64,000 nucleotides of DNA from assembly GCF_030295705.1 (NCBI RefSeq), contig NZ_AP027274.1, forward strand, positions 496,001-560,000, read 5' to 3'. Below, piece after piece: positions 43,299 through 54,172 of the stretch. Position 1 is the first letter of the stretch. Each line of letters starts with the position of its first letter. The notes under the pieces were generated by a model, which worked only from the letters and a program-made list of their open reading frames with translations, did no database searches and had not been told where the DNA came from. This DNA comes from Polynucleobacter sp. TUM22923 (GTDB lineage: Bacteria > Pseudomonadota > Gammaproteobacteria > Burkholderiales > Burkholderiaceae). Both the position numbers and the translations under genes were made by a program.

Positions 43299-44039
43299 AT
43301 GGATGATCACAGCAAACGCGTAGTTGAAACAGCTCTCTTGTGCGCGCAAGAGCCACTGACCGTGGTAGATCTTTCTCGCTTATTTGTTGAAGAGACTGCC
43401 GCTACTGAGATTGAGGATGCGCTGCTGGAGCTCCAAAAAGCTTGGGGCGATAAAGGGATGGAGCTAGTACATATTGCTACTGGTTGGCGTTTTCAGAGTC
43501 GCTTGTCTATGCGCGAATATCTCGACCGGTTAACCCCTGAAAAACCACCAAAGTATTCTCGTGCAGTAATGGAGACCTTGGCTATTATTGCTTATCGTCA
43601 GCCAGTCACTCGTGGTGAGATTGAAGAGATTCGCGGCGTTGCAGTCAGTAGTAATGTGATGAAGCAGTTGGAAGATCGGGGCTGGGTCGAGGTCATTGGC
43701 CATAAAGAAACAGTGGGTCGTCCAGGCTTATATGCAACCACCAAACAATTCTTAGACGATTTGAGCTTAACCAACTTACAAAGTCTGCCAATGCTAGAAG
43801 ATGCAGCGCCAATGGCAGCGGCAGAGCATTTGGGTCAAGCGGTAATCCAGTTTGATCCCACAGCCACTGTAGAGAGCGTCATCCTTGCTGCAGATGAAGT
43901 CACGGTGGTAGAAATGGTCGAAGAGGCGCTCGATGAATTCAGCGGTGAGCAAAACAACGACTCAAACAACGAACCAAATAACGAACCAAACAACGAATCA
44001 ACCCCTGAATCTGAAAACCCATCAGATCACACTAAATAA
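43299..44039 (+). CDS. scpB: Segregation and condensation protein ScpB
   Basis: 246 residues. Two winged-helix domains cover residues ~5-165; the second contains [20 protein letters not shown] (about 84-103), then [12 protein letters not shown] and [17 protein letters not shown], all characteristic of ScpB. A long acidic C-terminal tail follows, ending in four Asn-Asn-Glu/Asp repeats made by 12-bp DNA units (43953-44000). ScpB binds ScpA and SMC to compact the chromosome. rluB begins 6 bases after its stop, a conserved pairing. Confidence 0.94.
   Translation: MDDHSKRVVETALLCAQEPLTVVDLSRLFVEETAATEIEDALLELQKAWGDKGMELVHIATGWRFQSRLSMREYLDRLTPEKPPKYSRAVMETLAIIAYRQPVTRGEIEEIRGVAVSSNVMKQLEDRGWVEVIGHKETVGRPGLYATTKQFLDDLSLTNLQSLPMLEDAAPMAAAEHLGQAVIQFDPTATVESVILAADEVTVVEMVEEALDEFSGEQNNDSNNEPNNEPNNESTPESENPSDHTK
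43953..44000 (+). repeat. In-frame 12-bp tandem repeat in scpB tail (4 copies)
   Basis: Four units: AACAACGACTCA, AACAACGAACCA, AATAACGAACCA, AACAACGAATCA. Each adds Asn-Asn-(Asp/Glu)-(Ser/Pro) to the disordered C-terminus, so copy number can vary without a frameshift. Confidence 0.85.
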
Positions 44040-44045
44040 TTATTA

Positions 44046-45887
44046 ATGACAAGCCATAACGATAACGATTCCACTCCGATCAAGCCAGCATCGGATAACG
44101 CCGCAAACCAAAAATCTGCTACTGATACCCCAGCCGCTGATGGAGTGAAGACTGAGGGTCGCGAGGATCGCCCACGTCGCCCACGCCGTCAAGGTTCTAG
44201 CAACAGAGATGGTAACGGCAACAGCAATGGCAACAGTAACGGCAACAGCTCTGGCTCGGCCAGGCATGCGGCAAATAAAAAACGTCCACCAAACAAAGAT
44301 CGGCCTCGTAGAGAAGGTGGTGATGCTCAAGGTATCCGCGAGGGTGGAGCGCATTCCGCCGCTAAGCTTGCGCCTAATCCAGCTGAGAGTGAGGCTTTGT
44401 TTGCTTCGGTAGTTTCTGGTGAGTTTGATGCAGCCCTAGATGCGCCAGAAGCTGTGCAAGTTCAGAATCAAGACGGTGTGAATGAGAGTGAAATTTCTCA
44501 TCAAACGGGTGCTGAGCGTAATGCGCAACGTGTACGTCATGACGAAGATGCTGATGTTCCGAGCGATGATGAAATGAGTAGTTTGCAGTTTGCAAACATT
44601 GATGACTTGCCACTCAGTCTACGCAATGAAGTTTGGTCTGACCTAGATGGTCTAGATGATGAGGCTGACGACGAAGATACGGTCAAGCTGCATAAGGTCC
44701 TAGCGGATGTCGGTATGGGCTCGCGTCGCGACATGGAGGACTTGATTATTCAAGGGCGTGTCTCTGTTAATGGATTGCCTGCACACATCGGCCAACGTAT
44801 CGGACCAACTGATCAAGTTCGCATCAATGGCAAGCCCGTTCATCGCAAGATTCAAACTAAACCACCCCGTGTTATTTTGTATCACAAGCCTGCAGGCGAA
44901 ATCGTGAGTCAGTCCGATCCTGAAGGCCGCCCAACAGTATTTGACCGTTTACCTAAACCAAGGCAAGGCCGTTGGATTGCGGTTGGCCGTTTGGACTTCA
45001 ATACAGAAGGTTTGTTGTTATTTACTACTTCTGGTGAATTGGCTAACCGCTTAATGCATCCTCGCTATGGAGTTGAGCGCGAGTATGCCGTCCGAATTCT
45101 GGGTGAGTTAAGTCAAGAAAATACATCCTTATTAAAGACAGGCATTACTCTGGATGACGGCCAAGCGAAGTTTTTGCGCTTATCCATGGGTGGTGGCGAT
45201 GGTGCAAATCGCTGGTACCACGTTGCTTTGAACGAAGGACGTAACCGTGAGGTACGTCGTATGTTTGAGGCGGTTGGTCATACCGTGTCTCGTCTGCTAC
45301 GTACTCGCTATGGAATATTTTTATTGCCTCCTCGCTTAAGACGGGGAAAGTGGGAAGAGTTAGAAGCTGGTGGCATTTACAACTTAATGAAATCAGCGGG
45401 CTTGAGAATGCCTCAGCCAACGGATAAAGGGCGCAGTCCACATGCTCAAGGGCGTGATCGACAATCTGCCCCAGTGGGTGATTTCCAGCCAGATCCAATG
45501 CAAACCTCGGTTTCTTATTGGGGTTCTCGTGATGCTTTGACGATGGCCAGTGGACATCATGAGTTAACCCATCAAGGTCGAGGCGGCAAACCTGGTGGTG
45601 GTGTGCCGGCCGAAGGTCGTGGCCCGTTTAGGGGTCGTACTCAGGGCGGACGCCCCGGTTCCCCTGGTCGTGGAGGTCAGGGTGGCCAGGGTGGACGAAG
45701 TGCAGAAGGCGGCCAAGGTCAGAATCGTGGCAAGGGCGGAGGCGGTAAAGTGCATCATGGTCAGTCGGCTTTTGTGACTGCCAGCCCTCAAAATCCTGGA
45801 AATGGCCCTAAACGCGGAGCACCTAAGGGGCGAAAACCCTTTAATAAAGGGCCTCGAAAGCCTAGAAACCCAAGCGAAAGCTTCTGA
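44046..45887 (+). CDS. rluB: 23S rRNA pseudouridine synthase RluB with long disordered tails
   Basis: 613 residues, roughly twice the length of E. coli RluB. The catalytic core lies at about 215-455. It has an S4 domain ([20 protein letters not shown] and [12 protein letters not shown]) and the RsuA/RluB motif [13 protein letters not shown] with catalytic Asp near residue 317. The motif [19 protein letters not shown] also belongs to it. Residues 1-210 are low complexity, basic then acidic. Residues ~520-613 are Gly/Arg-rich with many RGG-like steps. RluB modifies U2605 in helix 93 of 23S rRNA. The tails probably bind RNA. Confidence 0.93.
   Translation: MTSHNDNDSTPIKPASDNAANQKSATDTPAADGVKTEGREDRPRRPRRQGSSNRDGNGNSNGNSNGNSSGSARHAANKKRPPNKDRPRREGGDAQGIREGGAHSAAKLAPNPAESEALFASVVSGEFDAALDAPEAVQVQNQDGVNESEISHQTGAERNAQRVRHDEDADVPSDDEMSSLQFANIDDLPLSLRNEVWSDLDGLDDEADDEDTVKLHKVLADVGMGSRRDMEDLIIQGRVSVNGLPAHIGQRIGPTDQVRINGKPVHRKIQTKPPRVILYHKPAGEIVSQSDPEGRPTVFDRLPKPRQGRWIAVGRLDFNTEGLLLFTTSGELANRLMHPRYGVEREYAVRILGELSQENTSLLKTGITLDDGQAKFLRLSMGGGDGANRWYHVALNEGRNREVRRMFEAVGHTVSRLLRTRYGIFLLPPRLRRGKWEELEAGGIYNLMKSAGLRMPQPTDKGRSPHAQGRDRQSAPVGDFQPDPMQTSVSYWGSRDALTMASGHHELTHQGRGGKPGGGVPAEGRGPFRGRTQGGRPGSPGRGGQGGQGGRSAEGGQGQNRGKGGGGKVHHGQSAFVTASPQNPGNGPKRGAPKGRKPFNKGPRKPRNPSESF
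44211..44246 (+). repeat. In-frame 12-bp tandem repeat in rluB N-terminal tail (3 copies)
   Basis: Units GGTAACGGCAAC, AGCAATGGCAAC and AGTAACGGCAAC encode a Gly/Ser-Asn-Gly-Asn repeat in the disordered head of RluB, followed by a decayed partial unit. Confidence 0.8.
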
Positions 45888-45889
45888 TT

Positions 45890-45920
45890 TTGATGGGTTT
45901 TCCTCTAAATCAGCTATAAT
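45890..45920 (+). promoter_or_regulatory. Promoter upstream of rimP operon leader
   Basis: A perfect -10 box TATAAT stands at 45915-45920. A weak -35-like TTGATG at 45890-45895 lies 19 bases upstream, longer than the ideal 17. It starts 3 bases after the rluB stop codon. Transcription would begin near 45927 and run into the structured leader before rimP. Confidence 0.7.
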
Positions 45921-45926
45921 TTTGGT

Positions 45927-46036
45927 CTTGCAGCAGATGATTGCTGTTTTAAGTGTTTACCGACTGATGTTGCGATCAACGTAAGTCGGCCTGTTCTGAA
46001 TTTCGAGAATATGGGCTTCAAAGCCCATTTTTTTTT
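45927..46036 (+). ncRNA. Candidate structured leader / small RNA before rimP-nusA-infB
   Basis: About 110 nucleotides from the predicted start to the end of a T run. Stem 1: CAGCA-GATGAT-TGCTG (45931-45946). Stem 2: CCGACT-GAT-GTTG-CGAT-CAAC-GTA-AGTCGG (45960-45989), two helices around a 3x3 internal loop with a 4-base apical loop. Stem 3: ATGGGCTT-CA-AAGCCCAT (46011-46028) followed by nine T, an intrinsic terminator. It encodes no evident peptide. Either it is a free small RNA or an attenuator controlling the downstream operon. No known RNA family was recognised. Confidence 0.65.
46011..46036 (+). terminator. Intrinsic terminator upstream of rimP
   Basis: Perfect 8-bp stem with a minimal loop and a run of nine T, placed 24 bases before the TTG start of rimP and downstream of a TATAAT promoter. 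It must be read through for nusA-infB expression from that promoter. Confidence 0.9.
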
Positions 46037-46060
46037 GCCGTTTTGTATTGAAGGGTACTT

Positions 46061-46552
46061 TTGAAAGATCAGCGGATTATTTCTGCAGAGGTGGAAAACC
46101 TGGGTTACACGCTAGTGGAAATTGAGCGTGAAGCCGGTGGATTGCTGCGTGTGACGATCGAAAACCCAGATTACGAGCGCATGATTAATGTGTTGGATTG
46201 TGAAAAAGTGAGCCATCAACTGAGCTATACCTTGCCAGTTGAAAATATTCCTTTTGAGCGTTTAGAGATTTCTTCGCCAGGATTGGATCGTCCAGTTAAA
46301 TCTGCGGCGGACTTTGAGCGCTTTTCTGGTGCAGAGGTAGATTTAAAGTTGCGAGTTGCCGCTGGTGGCCGTAAGAATTTTCGTGGTGTGTTGCAAGGTT
46401 TGCTAAGCGGTGAATTAGATTCACCGGATGCCAAATTTGGTTTGTTGTTTGAAGGCGCTGATGGCGCTGAGTCTCAATTGGAGTTTTCTTTAGCCGAGGT
46501 CGATAAGACTCGGCTGGTCCCTGTTATTGATTTCAAAGGAAGAAAGTCATGA
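46061..46552 (+). CDS. rimP: Ribosome maturation factor RimP
   Basis: 163 residues, starting with TTG; the ribosome site GAAGGG lies 5 bases before it. RimP features are [20 protein letters not shown] near 12-31, [13 protein letters not shown] (46-58), and [20 protein letters not shown] (69-88). The C-terminal SH3-like domain ends [10 protein letters not shown]. RimP helps mature the 30S subunit. The stop overlaps the nusA start as ATGA, and a terminator lies just upstream, so both transcription and translation of this first gene look throttled. Confidence 0.95.
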   Translation: MKDQRIISAEVENLGYTLVEIEREAGGLLRVTIENPDYERMINVLDCEKVSHQLSYTLPVENIPFERLEISSPGLDRPVKSAADFERFSGAEVDLKLRVAAGGRKNFRGVLQGLLSGELDSPDAKFGLLFEGADGAESQLEFSLAEVDKTRLVPVIDFKGRKS

Positions 46553-48030
46553 GTCGAGAAGTTCTCATGTTGGCAGACGCCTTAGCGCGTGAAAAGAACG
46601 TTGATCGTGAAATTGTGTTCGAGGCGCTCGAAATGGCGTTGGCATCGGCCACTAAAAAGCGCTACACCACAGAGGATGTGGATATTCGTGTGGTGATTGA
46701 CCGTGAGTCAGGCGAATACGAATCTTTCCGTCGTTGGTTAGTTGTGCCTGACGAGGCTGGTCTTCAAGAGCCGGATAAGGAAATTCTTCATTTTGAAGCT
46801 CAAGAGCAATTTTCCGATATGGAAGTTGGCGAGTACATCGAAGAGCAAATCGAATCCTTAGCCTTTGGCCGGATTGGTGCGCAAGCAGCTAAGCAGGTGA
46901 TCTTGCAGCGCATTCGTGATGCTGAACGCGAACAAATCTTGAATGACTATCTTGAGCGTGGCGAAAAAGTCATGACCGGTACCGTCAAGCGTGCAGATAA
47001 GAATGGCTTGATTATTGAATCAGGTCGCGTAGAGGCATTATTGCGTCGCGACCAAATGATCCCTAAAGAGAATCTTCGTTCTGGCGACCGTGTGCGCGCA
47101 TACATCATGAAAGTGGATCGCGAAGTTCGTGGCCCACAGATTGAGCTTTCCCGTACTTGCCCAGAATTTTTAATTAAGTTATTTGAAAATGAAGTTCCAG
47201 AGATGGAGCAGGGCTTATTAGAGATTAAAGGCGCTGCCCGTGATCCTGGTATTCGCGCAAAAATTGCTGTAATCACTTATGACAAGCGCATCGATCCTAT
47301 CGGTACTTGTGTAGGTGTTCGTGGTACTCGTGTTACAGCGGTGCGTAATGAAGTTGCTGGCGAAGCAGTCGATATTGTGTTGTGGTCTGAAGATCCAGCG
47401 CAGTTTGTGATTGGTGCCTTAGCTCCTGCTCAAGTGTCCTCAATTGTGGTGGATGAAGAGCGCCATGCCATGGATGTAGTGGTGGATGAAGAGAATTTGG
47501 CAATTGCGATTGGCCGTAGTGGTCAGAACGTTCGCTTAGCGAGTGAGTTGACTGGATGGCAGATCAACATCATGACTCCAGAAGAGTCTGCTGAGAAAAC
47601 AGAAAAAGAAGCTTCCTCTGTACGCCAGTTATTTATGGATAAATTGGATGTGGACCAAGAAGTGGCCGATATTTTAATTGCAGAGGGTTTCAATACATTG
47701 GAAGAGGTTGCTTATGTACCACTTTCGGAGATATTAGAAATCGATTCCTTTGATGAAGATACTGTGAATGAGCTACGTACTCGTGCCCGCGATTCTCTCT
47801 TGACGATGCAGTTAGCCCAGGAAGAGCGTGTTGGTGAGGTTTCACAAGATTTACGCTCCCTAGAGGGAATGACTACGGAGTTGGTTGCCAAGCTTGCTGA
47901 CAATCAGGTTCATACCCGTGACGACTTAGCTGAACTGGCTGTTGATGAGCTAGTTGAGGCGACACAAATTGACGAAGAAACTGCGAAAACGCTCATCATG
48001 AAAGCGCGCGAACATTGGTTTACTTCATGA
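46549..48030 (+). CDS. nusA: Transcription factor NusA
   Basis: 493 residues with all expected domains: N-terminal RNA-polymerase-binding domain (1-130), S1 domain (~135-200, [20 protein letters not shown] in part), KH1-KH2 (~205-345, with [14 protein letters not shown] and [17 protein letters not shown]). Two C-terminal helical acidic repeats (~365-420 and ~440-490) follow, as in proteobacterial NusA. It controls pausing, termination and antitermination. It is coupled to rimP by ATGA and precedes infB by 13 bases. Confidence 0.97.
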   Translation: MSREVLMLADALAREKNVDREIVFEALEMALASATKKRYTTEDVDIRVVIDRESGEYESFRRWLVVPDEAGLQEPDKEILHFEAQEQFSDMEVGEYIEEQIESLAFGRIGAQAAKQVILQRIRDAEREQILNDYLERGEKVMTGTVKRADKNGLIIESGRVEALLRRDQMIPKENLRSGDRVRAYIMKVDREVRGPQIELSRTCPEFLIKLFENEVPEMEQGLLEIKGAARDPGIRAKIAVITYDKRIDPIGTCVGVRGTRVTAVRNEVAGEAVDIVLWSEDPAQFVIGALAPAQVSSIVVDEERHAMDVVVDEENLAIAIGRSGQNVRLASELTGWQINIMTPEESAEKTEKEASSVRQLFMDKLDVDQEVADILIAEGFNTLEEVAYVPLSEILEIDSFDEDTVNELRTRARDSLLTMQLAQEERVGEVSQDLRSLEGMTTELVAKLADNQVHTRDDLAELAVDELVEATQIDEETAKTLIMKAREHWFTS

Positions 48031-48043
48031 GAGGAAGTAGTAC

Positions 48044-50875
48044 ATGGCAACAACAGTAAAAGTACTCGCTAAAGAATTAAAACGTACCGCACCAGATCTC
48101 TTGGAGCAGTTAAAAGCTGCTGGCGTTGAAAAAGGCTCTGAAGACGACAGCATTACCGAAAAAGACAAGATTGCCTTGCTTGAGCATTTGCAAAAAGAGC
48201 ATGGTAGTGTTGATGCAGGTAGTCGTAAAAAGATCACCTTGATCAAGCGTGAGAGCTCGGAGATTCGTCAGGCGGATTCCGCTGGTCGAACACGTACTGT
48301 TCAGGTAGAGGTTCGCAAAAAGCGCGTATTAGAAAAGAGTGGCGACTCGGTTGCTGAAGCTCCAGAGCCTGAGAAGGCTCCAGTTCAGACTGCGACTCCT
48401 GTAGAGTCAGCGCAGTCAGCACAATCCATTCTTTCCACTCAAGAGTTGGAAAAGCGGGCTGCTGAGGCAACTCGTCAAGCGGAGTTGCTTGCACGTCAAG
48501 AAGCTGAGATGAAAGCGGCAGTAGATGCCCGCCAAAAAGAAGCTGATGCTGCTGCTACTGCTGCTGCCACGATTGCTGTTGCAGATCCTGTTGTTGAAAA
48601 AGCAGGTAAATCTATTGAAGCAGCTTCTGTTGCAGCTGCTGATGCAATTGCTGCTGCAACCGCTGCTACTGAAAAGAAAGCAGCCTTAGAAAAAGCTGCC
48701 AAAGAGCTAGCTGATGTCAATAAGGCACAACTGGCGGATATTTCAAAACGTCGCGCTGCTGCAGAAGCAGAAGCACTAGCTATTCGCGACATGATGAGTG
48801 CTCCTGCGCGCGTCCTTAAGGCACCAAGTGAAATTGCTGCTGAAGAGGCGAAAAAGGGCACATTACACAAGCCTGCAAAAGTAGAGGGCGCGGACGACAA
48901 AAAGAAAGTCGCACCTAAGGTTGGCGGAAAAACGATTAAGTCTGCTGAAACATCGTCCACTTGGCAAGAAGAGGGCGCGAAGAAGTCAGTCGGCCTCAAG
49001 ACCCGCGGCGATAGTCCTGGCGGTGCAAACGGATGGCGTTCCGGCGGCGGCAGAAGAAAGCAGCGTCAAATTGCTGAAGCGAACGTCGACACCAACTTCC
49101 AAGTACCTACAGAAAAAGTGGTTCATGATGTTCAGGTTCCTGAGACGATTACGGTTGCTGACTTAGCGCACGCAATGGCTGTTAAGAGCGCTGAAGTGAT
49201 TAAGCTGCTTATGGGCATGGGACAGATGGTTACCATCAACCAAATTTTGGATCAAGATACTGCGATGATCATCGTAGAAGAGATGGGTCACGTAGCTCAT
49301 GCTGCGAAGTTAGATGATCCAGATTTAGATCTCGGTACCGACGGTCAAGATGCAGAATTGTTGCCACGTCCACCAGTAGTCACGGTGATGGGTCACGTTG
49401 ACCACGGTAAAACTTCCTTGCTTGATAAGATTCGTGCGGCAAAAGTAGCTACTGGTGAAGCGGGTGGTATCACCCAGCATATCGGTGCATACCATGTCGA
49501 GACTGCCCGTGGCATGATTACCTTCTTGGATACACCAGGCCATGAAGCATTTACGGCGATGCGTGCTCGCGGTGCCAAAGCAACCGATATCGTTATCTTG
49601 GTAGTGGCTGCAGATGATGGCGTGATGCCGCAGACCAAAGAAGCGATTCACCATGCGCAAGCTGCTGGTGTTCCTATCGTTGTGGCAATCAATAAAGTCG
49701 ACAAACCAGAGGCAAACTCAGAGCGCGTTAAAACGGAGTTAGTTGCTGAGCAAGTTGTTCCAGAGGAATACGGTGGCGACGTGCCATTTATCCCAGTCTC
49801 CGCCAAAACTGGTGAAGGCATTGATGCTTTGCTTGAGAACGTGCTTTTACAAGCAGAAATTCTTGAGCTCAAAGCAGCTAAGGATGCGCCAGCGCAAGGT
49901 CTTGTTATTGAGGCACGCTTAGATAAAGGTCGCGGTCCTGTTGCCACTATTCTGGTTCAGTCTGGAACACTCAAACGTGGTGATATGTTGTTAGCTGGAT
50001 CGACTTATGGTCGCGTGCGCGCAATGATGGATGAGAATGGCAAAGCGTGTAACGAAGCTGGACCATCTATTCCGGTAGAGATTCAAGGTTTATCTGAAGT
50101 TCCTGCAGCGGGCGAATCCGTCCAAGTGGTTCCAAATGAGCGTAAAGCCCGTGAGGTCGCATTGTTCCGTCAAGGTAAGTTCCGCGATGTGAAGCTAGCG
50201 AAGCAGCAAGCGTTCAAACTCGAAACCATGATGGAAAACATGGAAGAGGGTGCTATTGAGGCCAAGCTGTTGCCATTAATCATTAAGGCGGATGTTCAGG
50301 GCTCACAAGAAGCGCTATCTCAGTCGTTGCAAAAATTATCTACATCTGAAGTTAAGGTGCAAGTCGTTCACGCAGGAGTCGGTGGTATTACTGAAACTGA
50401 CGTGAACTTAGCGGTAGCTTCAAAAGCGGTCATTATTGGCTTTAACGCACGTGCAGATGGTGCGGCACGTAAGCTAGCTGAAAATAATGGTGTGGACATT
50501 CGTTATCACAACATTATTTATGACGCAGTGGATGAAGTGAAGGCTGCCTTAAGTGGTATGTTGACTCCAGATAAGAAAGAAGAAATCACCGGCATGGTTG
50601 AGATTCGTCAAGTCTTCTTGGTCTCTAAAGTGGGCGCGATTGCTGGTTGCTTAGTACTTGATGGTGTTGTGAAGCGCAATTCAAGTGTGCGCCTCTTGCG
50701 TAACAACGTAGTAGTTTGGTCGGGCGAGCTGGATTCTCTGAAGCGCTTTAAAGATGATGCAAAAGAAGTTCGTGCTGGTGTTGAGTGTGGTCTGTCATTA
50801 AAAGGCTACAACGACATTAAAGAAGGCGATCAACTGGAAGCATTTGAGGTGACTGAAGTGGCAAGAACGCTTTAG
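48044..50875 (+). CDS. infB: Translation initiation factor IF-2
   Basis: 943 residues. The small N-terminal subdomain (1-55, [19 protein letters not shown]) is followed by a long Ala/Lys/Glu-rich linker (~90-310) and a second IF2_N domain near 365-415. The GTPase domain has G1 GHVDHGKTS near residue 449, DTPGHEAF and NKVDKPEA. Domains II-IV follow with [11 protein letters not shown] and [19 protein letters not shown]-2 brings fMet-tRNA to the 30S subunit. It stands in the conserved nusA-infB-rbfA-truB order. Confidence 0.98.
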   Translation: MATTVKVLAKELKRTAPDLLEQLKAAGVEKGSEDDSITEKDKIALLEHLQKEHGSVDAGSRKKITLIKRESSEIRQADSAGRTRTVQVEVRKKRVLEKSGDSVAEAPEPEKAPVQTATPVESAQSAQSILSTQELEKRAAEATRQAELLARQEAEMKAAVDARQKEADAAATAAATIAVADPVVEKAGKSIEAASVAAADAIAAATAATEKKAALEKAAKELADVNKAQLADISKRRAAAEAEALAIRDMMSAPARVLKAPSEIAAEEAKKGTLHKPAKVEGADDKKKVAPKVGGKTIKSAETSSTWQEEGAKKSVGLKTRGDSPGGANGWRSGGGRRKQRQIAEANVDTNFQVPTEKVVHDVQVPETITVADLAHAMAVKSAEVIKLLMGMGQMVTINQILDQDTAMIIVEEMGHVAHAAKLDDPDLDLGTDGQDAELLPRPPVVTVMGHVDHGKTSLLDKIRAAKVATGEAGGITQHIGAYHVETARGMITFLDTPGHEAFTAMRARGAKATDIVILVVAADDGVMPQTKEAIHHAQAAGVPIVVAINKVDKPEANSERVKTELVAEQVVPEEYGGDVPFIPVSAKTGEGIDALLENVLLQAEILELKAAKDAPAQGLVIEARLDKGRGPVATILVQSGTLKRGDMLLAGSTYGRVRAMMDENGKACNEAGPSIPVEIQGLSEVPAAGESVQVVPNERKAREVALFRQGKFRDVKLAKQQAFKLETMMENMEEGAIEAKLLPLIIKADVQGSQEALSQSLQKLSTSEVKVQVVHAGVGGITETDVNLAVASKAVIIGFNARADGAARKLAENNGVDIRYHNIIYDAVDEVKAALSGMLTPDKKEEITGMVEIRQVFLVSKVGAIAGCLVLDGVVKRNSSVRLLRNNVVVWSGELDSLKRFKDDAKEVRAGVECGLSLKGYNDIKEGDQLEAFEVTEVARTL

Positions 50876-50889
50876 GAATTATTAAGTTA

Positions 50890-51264
50890 ATGCATAAAAC
50901 TAGTCCACATCGTAACCAGCGTCTCGCCGATCAAATTCAGCGAGACCTGGCCGAGCTTATTCCTCGTGAATTGCGTAGCCCAAGCTTGGGTTTAATTACC
51001 ATCCAAAGTATTGAACTCACGCCAGATTTAGCGCATGCAAAAGTATTTTTTACGGTATTAGGTGCCGAGCCAGCGGTTGCCTTGAAGGCGCTGCAAGATA
51101 AGGCGGGTTACTTGCACTCCTTATTATTTAAGCGTCTGCACATTCATACGGTTCCCACTTTACATTTTCACTTTGACAGTTCAATTGAGCATGGTATTGA
51201 AATGTCTCGCTTAATTGATGAGGCTGTGGATAGTGACCGCAAAGACGAGAGCGCACCACAGTGA
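50890..51264 (+). CDS. rbfA: 30S ribosome-binding factor RbfA
   Basis: 124 residues with the KH-like fold: [21 protein letters not shown] (about 7-27), [20 protein letters not shown], and a C-terminal [22 protein letters not shown], which closes the family pattern. RbfA assists the maturation of the 16S rRNA 5' end in cold and normal growth. The stop overlaps the truB GTG start. Confidence 0.96.
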   Translation: MHKTSPHRNQRLADQIQRDLAELIPRELRSPSLGLITIQSIELTPDLAHAKVFFTVLGAEPAVALKALQDKAGYLHSLLFKRLHIHTVPTLHFHFDSSIEHGIEMSRLIDEAVDSDRKDESAPQ

Positions 51265-52175
51265 AGTCAGTGCGGATCGATGGTGTGGTGTTGCTTGATA
51301 AACCGTCTGGCATGAGTTCTCAAGGAGCGGTGACTGCTGTCAAGCGCGCTCTTAATGCAGACAAAGCAGGTCATACAGGCACTCTAGATCCGATGGCTAC
51401 TGGACTACTCCCGATTTGTTTAGGGGAGGCTACTAAGTACTCTCAAGATTTATTGGATGCGGATAAGACATATATTGCGCAAGTTAAATTTGGTCAATGT
51501 ACTGATACTGGTGATGCCGAAGGTCTCGTTACCCAAGAGTTCCCGCTGCCGATATTTACTGATGAGGCAGCATTGAGGTTTGCCCTAGATGCGCTGCTAC
51601 CAGAATTTACTGGCCCTATAAGCCAGGTTCCTCCTATGTACTCGGCGCTAAAGCGCGACGGTAAACCTTTGTATGAATATGCACGTGCAGGTGTTGAGTT
51701 AGAGCGTGCTGCCCGAGAGATTACGATTCATGCGATTCGGTGGACCAATATTCAATGGCCAGAAGCCACTTTAGAAGTGAGTTGCAGCAAGGGAACTTAT
51801 ATTCGGGTTTTGGCCGAAGACCTCGGTAAGACTTTGGGTTGCGGGGCGCACTTAGTGGGCTTACGCCGCACTGAAGTAGGCCACTTAAATTTAGAGCAGT
51901 CTTTTACGATTGAGAATATTCAGCAGGGGCTGCAAGAGAGTTCAAGCTATATATTGCCTGTCGATGCCTTGCTTCAGACTTTGCCGCACCTGACAATTGA
52001 TGAGCAACAAGCTAAACGCCTTGGGCTAGGTCAACGGGTTCCGTTGAGTATTCCGTCCATTGAGGCTTTAGTGCGGATTTATCGCGCTACTGCTGCCCCT
52101 CACAACTTTATTGGTACAGCCGATTGGCGTTCAGGGGTTTTACACCCGAAGCGACTCATCTCACAGACCTCTTAA
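51261..52175 (+). CDS. truB: tRNA pseudouridine(55) synthase TruB
   Basis: 304 residues with a GTG start that overlaps the rbfA stop (GTGA). The motif [17 protein letters not shown] (8-24) and [23 protein letters not shown] (around 37-59, catalytic Asp in TLDP) are diagnostic. A PUA-like C-terminal extension follows. TruB makes pseudouridine 55 in the T loop of tRNAs and acts as a tRNA chaperone. Confidence 0.96.
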   Translation: MKSVRIDGVVLLDKPSGMSSQGAVTAVKRALNADKAGHTGTLDPMATGLLPICLGEATKYSQDLLDADKTYIAQVKFGQCTDTGDAEGLVTQEFPLPIFTDEAALRFALDALLPEFTGPISQVPPMYSALKRDGKPLYEYARAGVELERAAREITIHAIRWTNIQWPEATLEVSCSKGTYIRVLAEDLGKTLGCGAHLVGLRRTEVGHLNLEQSFTIENIQQGLQESSSYILPVDALLQTLPHLTIDEQQAKRLGLGQRVPLSIPSIEALVRIYRATAAPHNFIGTADWRSGVLHPKRLISQTS

Positions 52176-52245
52176 TACAGATTCAGATTCAGATTTATTT
52201 ACTTGTACTTTTATTAACCTTACTTTTAACTTTTAGAAGCTTCAC

Positions 52246-54060
52246 ATGACTAAACGCGCACTTCGTAACATCGCTATCATTGCCCACGTTGACCACGGTA
52301 AAACGACTTTGGTTGACCAGCTCCTACGCCAATCTGGTACTTTCCGCTCCAATGAAAAAATGACTGAACGTGTCATGGATTCAAACGATCTAGAAAAAGA
52401 GCGTGGCATTACTATTTTGTCCAAGAACTGCGCTGTTGAATATGATGGTACCCATATTAATATCGTCGACACACCAGGCCACGCCGACTTCGGTGGCGAA
52501 GTAGAGCGCGTGCTCTCGATGGTTGACGGTGTTTTATTGTTGGTGGACGCAGTTGAAGGCCCAATGCCACAAACCCGTTTCGTTACCAAGAAAGCCCTTG
52601 CACTTGGTTTGAAGCCTATTGTTGTGATCAACAAGGTAGATCGCCCAGGCGCACGTATTGATTATGTGATCAACGCAACCTTTGAGTTATTTGATAAGTT
52701 AGGCGCTACAGAAGAGCAGTTAGACTTCCCAGTCGTTTTTGCATCCGGTCTGAATGGCTATGCAGGTATGACTGATGATGTGCGCTCTGGTGACATGCGT
52801 CCATTATTTGATGCTGTACTGAAATACGTTCCAGTACGTGATGACGATGTAGATGGTCCTTTGCAGTTCCAGATCTCTTCGATTGATTACAACAGTTATG
52901 TTGGAAAAATTGGTGTTGGACGTATTAACCGCGGTAAGGTTAAAGCCGGCATGGAAGTAGTTTGTATGAATGGCCCTAATGGCGTTCCTTTTAAAGGTCG
53001 TATCAATCAAGTGCTGACCTTCAAAGGTTTAGAGCGCGAGATTGTTGAAGAGGCTTTTGCCGGTGACATCGCTCTGATCAATGGTATTGAAGACTTAGCC
53101 ATTGGTACAACCGTTTGTGCACCAGATAAACCAGATCCATTGCCAATGCTCAAGATTGATGAGCCTACCTTAACCATGAACTTCATGGTAAACACCAGCC
53201 CATTGGCAGGTCGTGAAGGTAAGTTTGTAACGAGCCGTCAGATTCGTGAGCGCTTAGATCGTGAACTAAAAGCCAATATGGCTTTACGTGTTCGTCAAAC
53301 AGATGATGACACCGTGTTTGAGGTGTCAGGACGTGGCGAGTTGCATTTAACGATCTTGGTGGAAACAATGCGTCGTGAGGGTTATGAGATGGCTGTATCC
53401 CGTCCACGCGTAGTATTCCATGAAGAAAATGGCGTAAAGATGGAGCCATATGAGAACCTAACGGTTGACTTAGAAGATGCTACTCAAGGTAGTGTGATGG
53501 AAGAGCTAGGCAAGCGTAAGGGTGAGTTGCTCGATATGGTCAGTGATGGCAAAGGCCGCACCCGTCTTGAATACCGTATTCCAGCACGGGGTTTGATCGG
53601 TTTCCAGGGTGACTTTTTAACAATGACTCGTGGTAACGGCTTACTTAGTCACACTTTTGATTGCTATGCACCTGCCAAAGACGGAGTTTTTGGTGAGCGT
53701 CATAACGGCGTATTAATTAGTCAAGATGATGGCGAGGCTGTTGCTTACGCGATCTGGAAGTTACAAGATCGTGGCCGTATGTTTGTCAAGCATGGCGACC
53801 CTGTATATGAAGGTATGGTGATTGGTATTCATAGTCGCGATAACGATTTAGTTGTTAACCCAATTAAAGGTAAACAATTAACTAACGTACGTTCATCAGG
53901 TACTGATGAAGCAGTGCGTTTGGTAACGCCAATTGACTTAACACTTGAGTACGCCGTCGAATTTATCAGTGATGATGAATTGGTTGAGGTCACTCCGAAG
54001 AGTGTCCGCGTACGTAAGCGTTACCTCAAAGAGCATGATCGCAAGAAAGCATCCCGCTAA
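52246..54060 (+). CDS. typA: Translational GTPase TypA/BipA
   Basis: 604 residues. GTPase motifs are [17 protein letters not shown] (11-27), [24 protein letters not shown] and INKVDRPGA. Domains II, III, V and the TypA-specific C-terminal domain follow, with [18 protein letters not shown] and the end [18 protein letters not shown]. BipA assists 50S assembly and stress or cold growth. It is 70 bases downstream of truB and ends in its own terminator. Confidence 0.97.
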   Translation: MTKRALRNIAIIAHVDHGKTTLVDQLLRQSGTFRSNEKMTERVMDSNDLEKERGITILSKNCAVEYDGTHINIVDTPGHADFGGEVERVLSMVDGVLLLVDAVEGPMPQTRFVTKKALALGLKPIVVINKVDRPGARIDYVINATFELFDKLGATEEQLDFPVVFASGLNGYAGMTDDVRSGDMRPLFDAVLKYVPVRDDDVDGPLQFQISSIDYNSYVGKIGVGRINRGKVKAGMEVVCMNGPNGVPFKGRINQVLTFKGLEREIVEEAFAGDIALINGIEDLAIGTTVCAPDKPDPLPMLKIDEPTLTMNFMVNTSPLAGREGKFVTSRQIRERLDRELKANMALRVRQTDDDTVFEVSGRGELHLTILVETMRREGYEMAVSRPRVVFHEENGVKMEPYENLTVDLEDATQGSVMEELGKRKGELLDMVSDGKGRTRLEYRIPARGLIGFQGDFLTMTRGNGLLSHTFDCYAPAKDGVFGERHNGVLISQDDGEAVAYAIWKLQDRGRMFVKHGDPVYEGMVIGIHSRDNDLVVNPIKGKQLTNVRSSGTDEAVRLVTPIDLTLEYAVEFISDDELVEVTPKSVRVRKRYLKEHDRKKASR

Positions 54061-54088
54061 TGTTCATTTGCGTTTGATGTGTTGATAG

Positions 54089-54112
54089 AGGCCACCTACG
54101 GGTGGCTTTTAT
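54089..54112 (+). terminator. Intrinsic terminator after typA
   Basis: GCCACC-TACG-GGTGGC forms a 6-bp stem (an extra A/G-T pair may extend it) with a stable 4-base loop, followed by TTTT. It lies about 30 bases past the typA stop. Confidence 0.82.
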
Positions 54113-54172
54113 CTAGGTATGAAGCTAAATACCTTTTGTTCTAAATTTACTTAACCTATCTAATTTAAAAAT

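Noticed and set aside
44043..44354. Minus-strand frame over the start of rluB
   Set aside because: Repetitive low-complexity shadow of the rluB head repeats.
48496..48999. A 167-codon minus-strand frame within infB
   Set aside because: It mirrors the Ala/Lys-rich linker of IF-2 and is a composition artefact.
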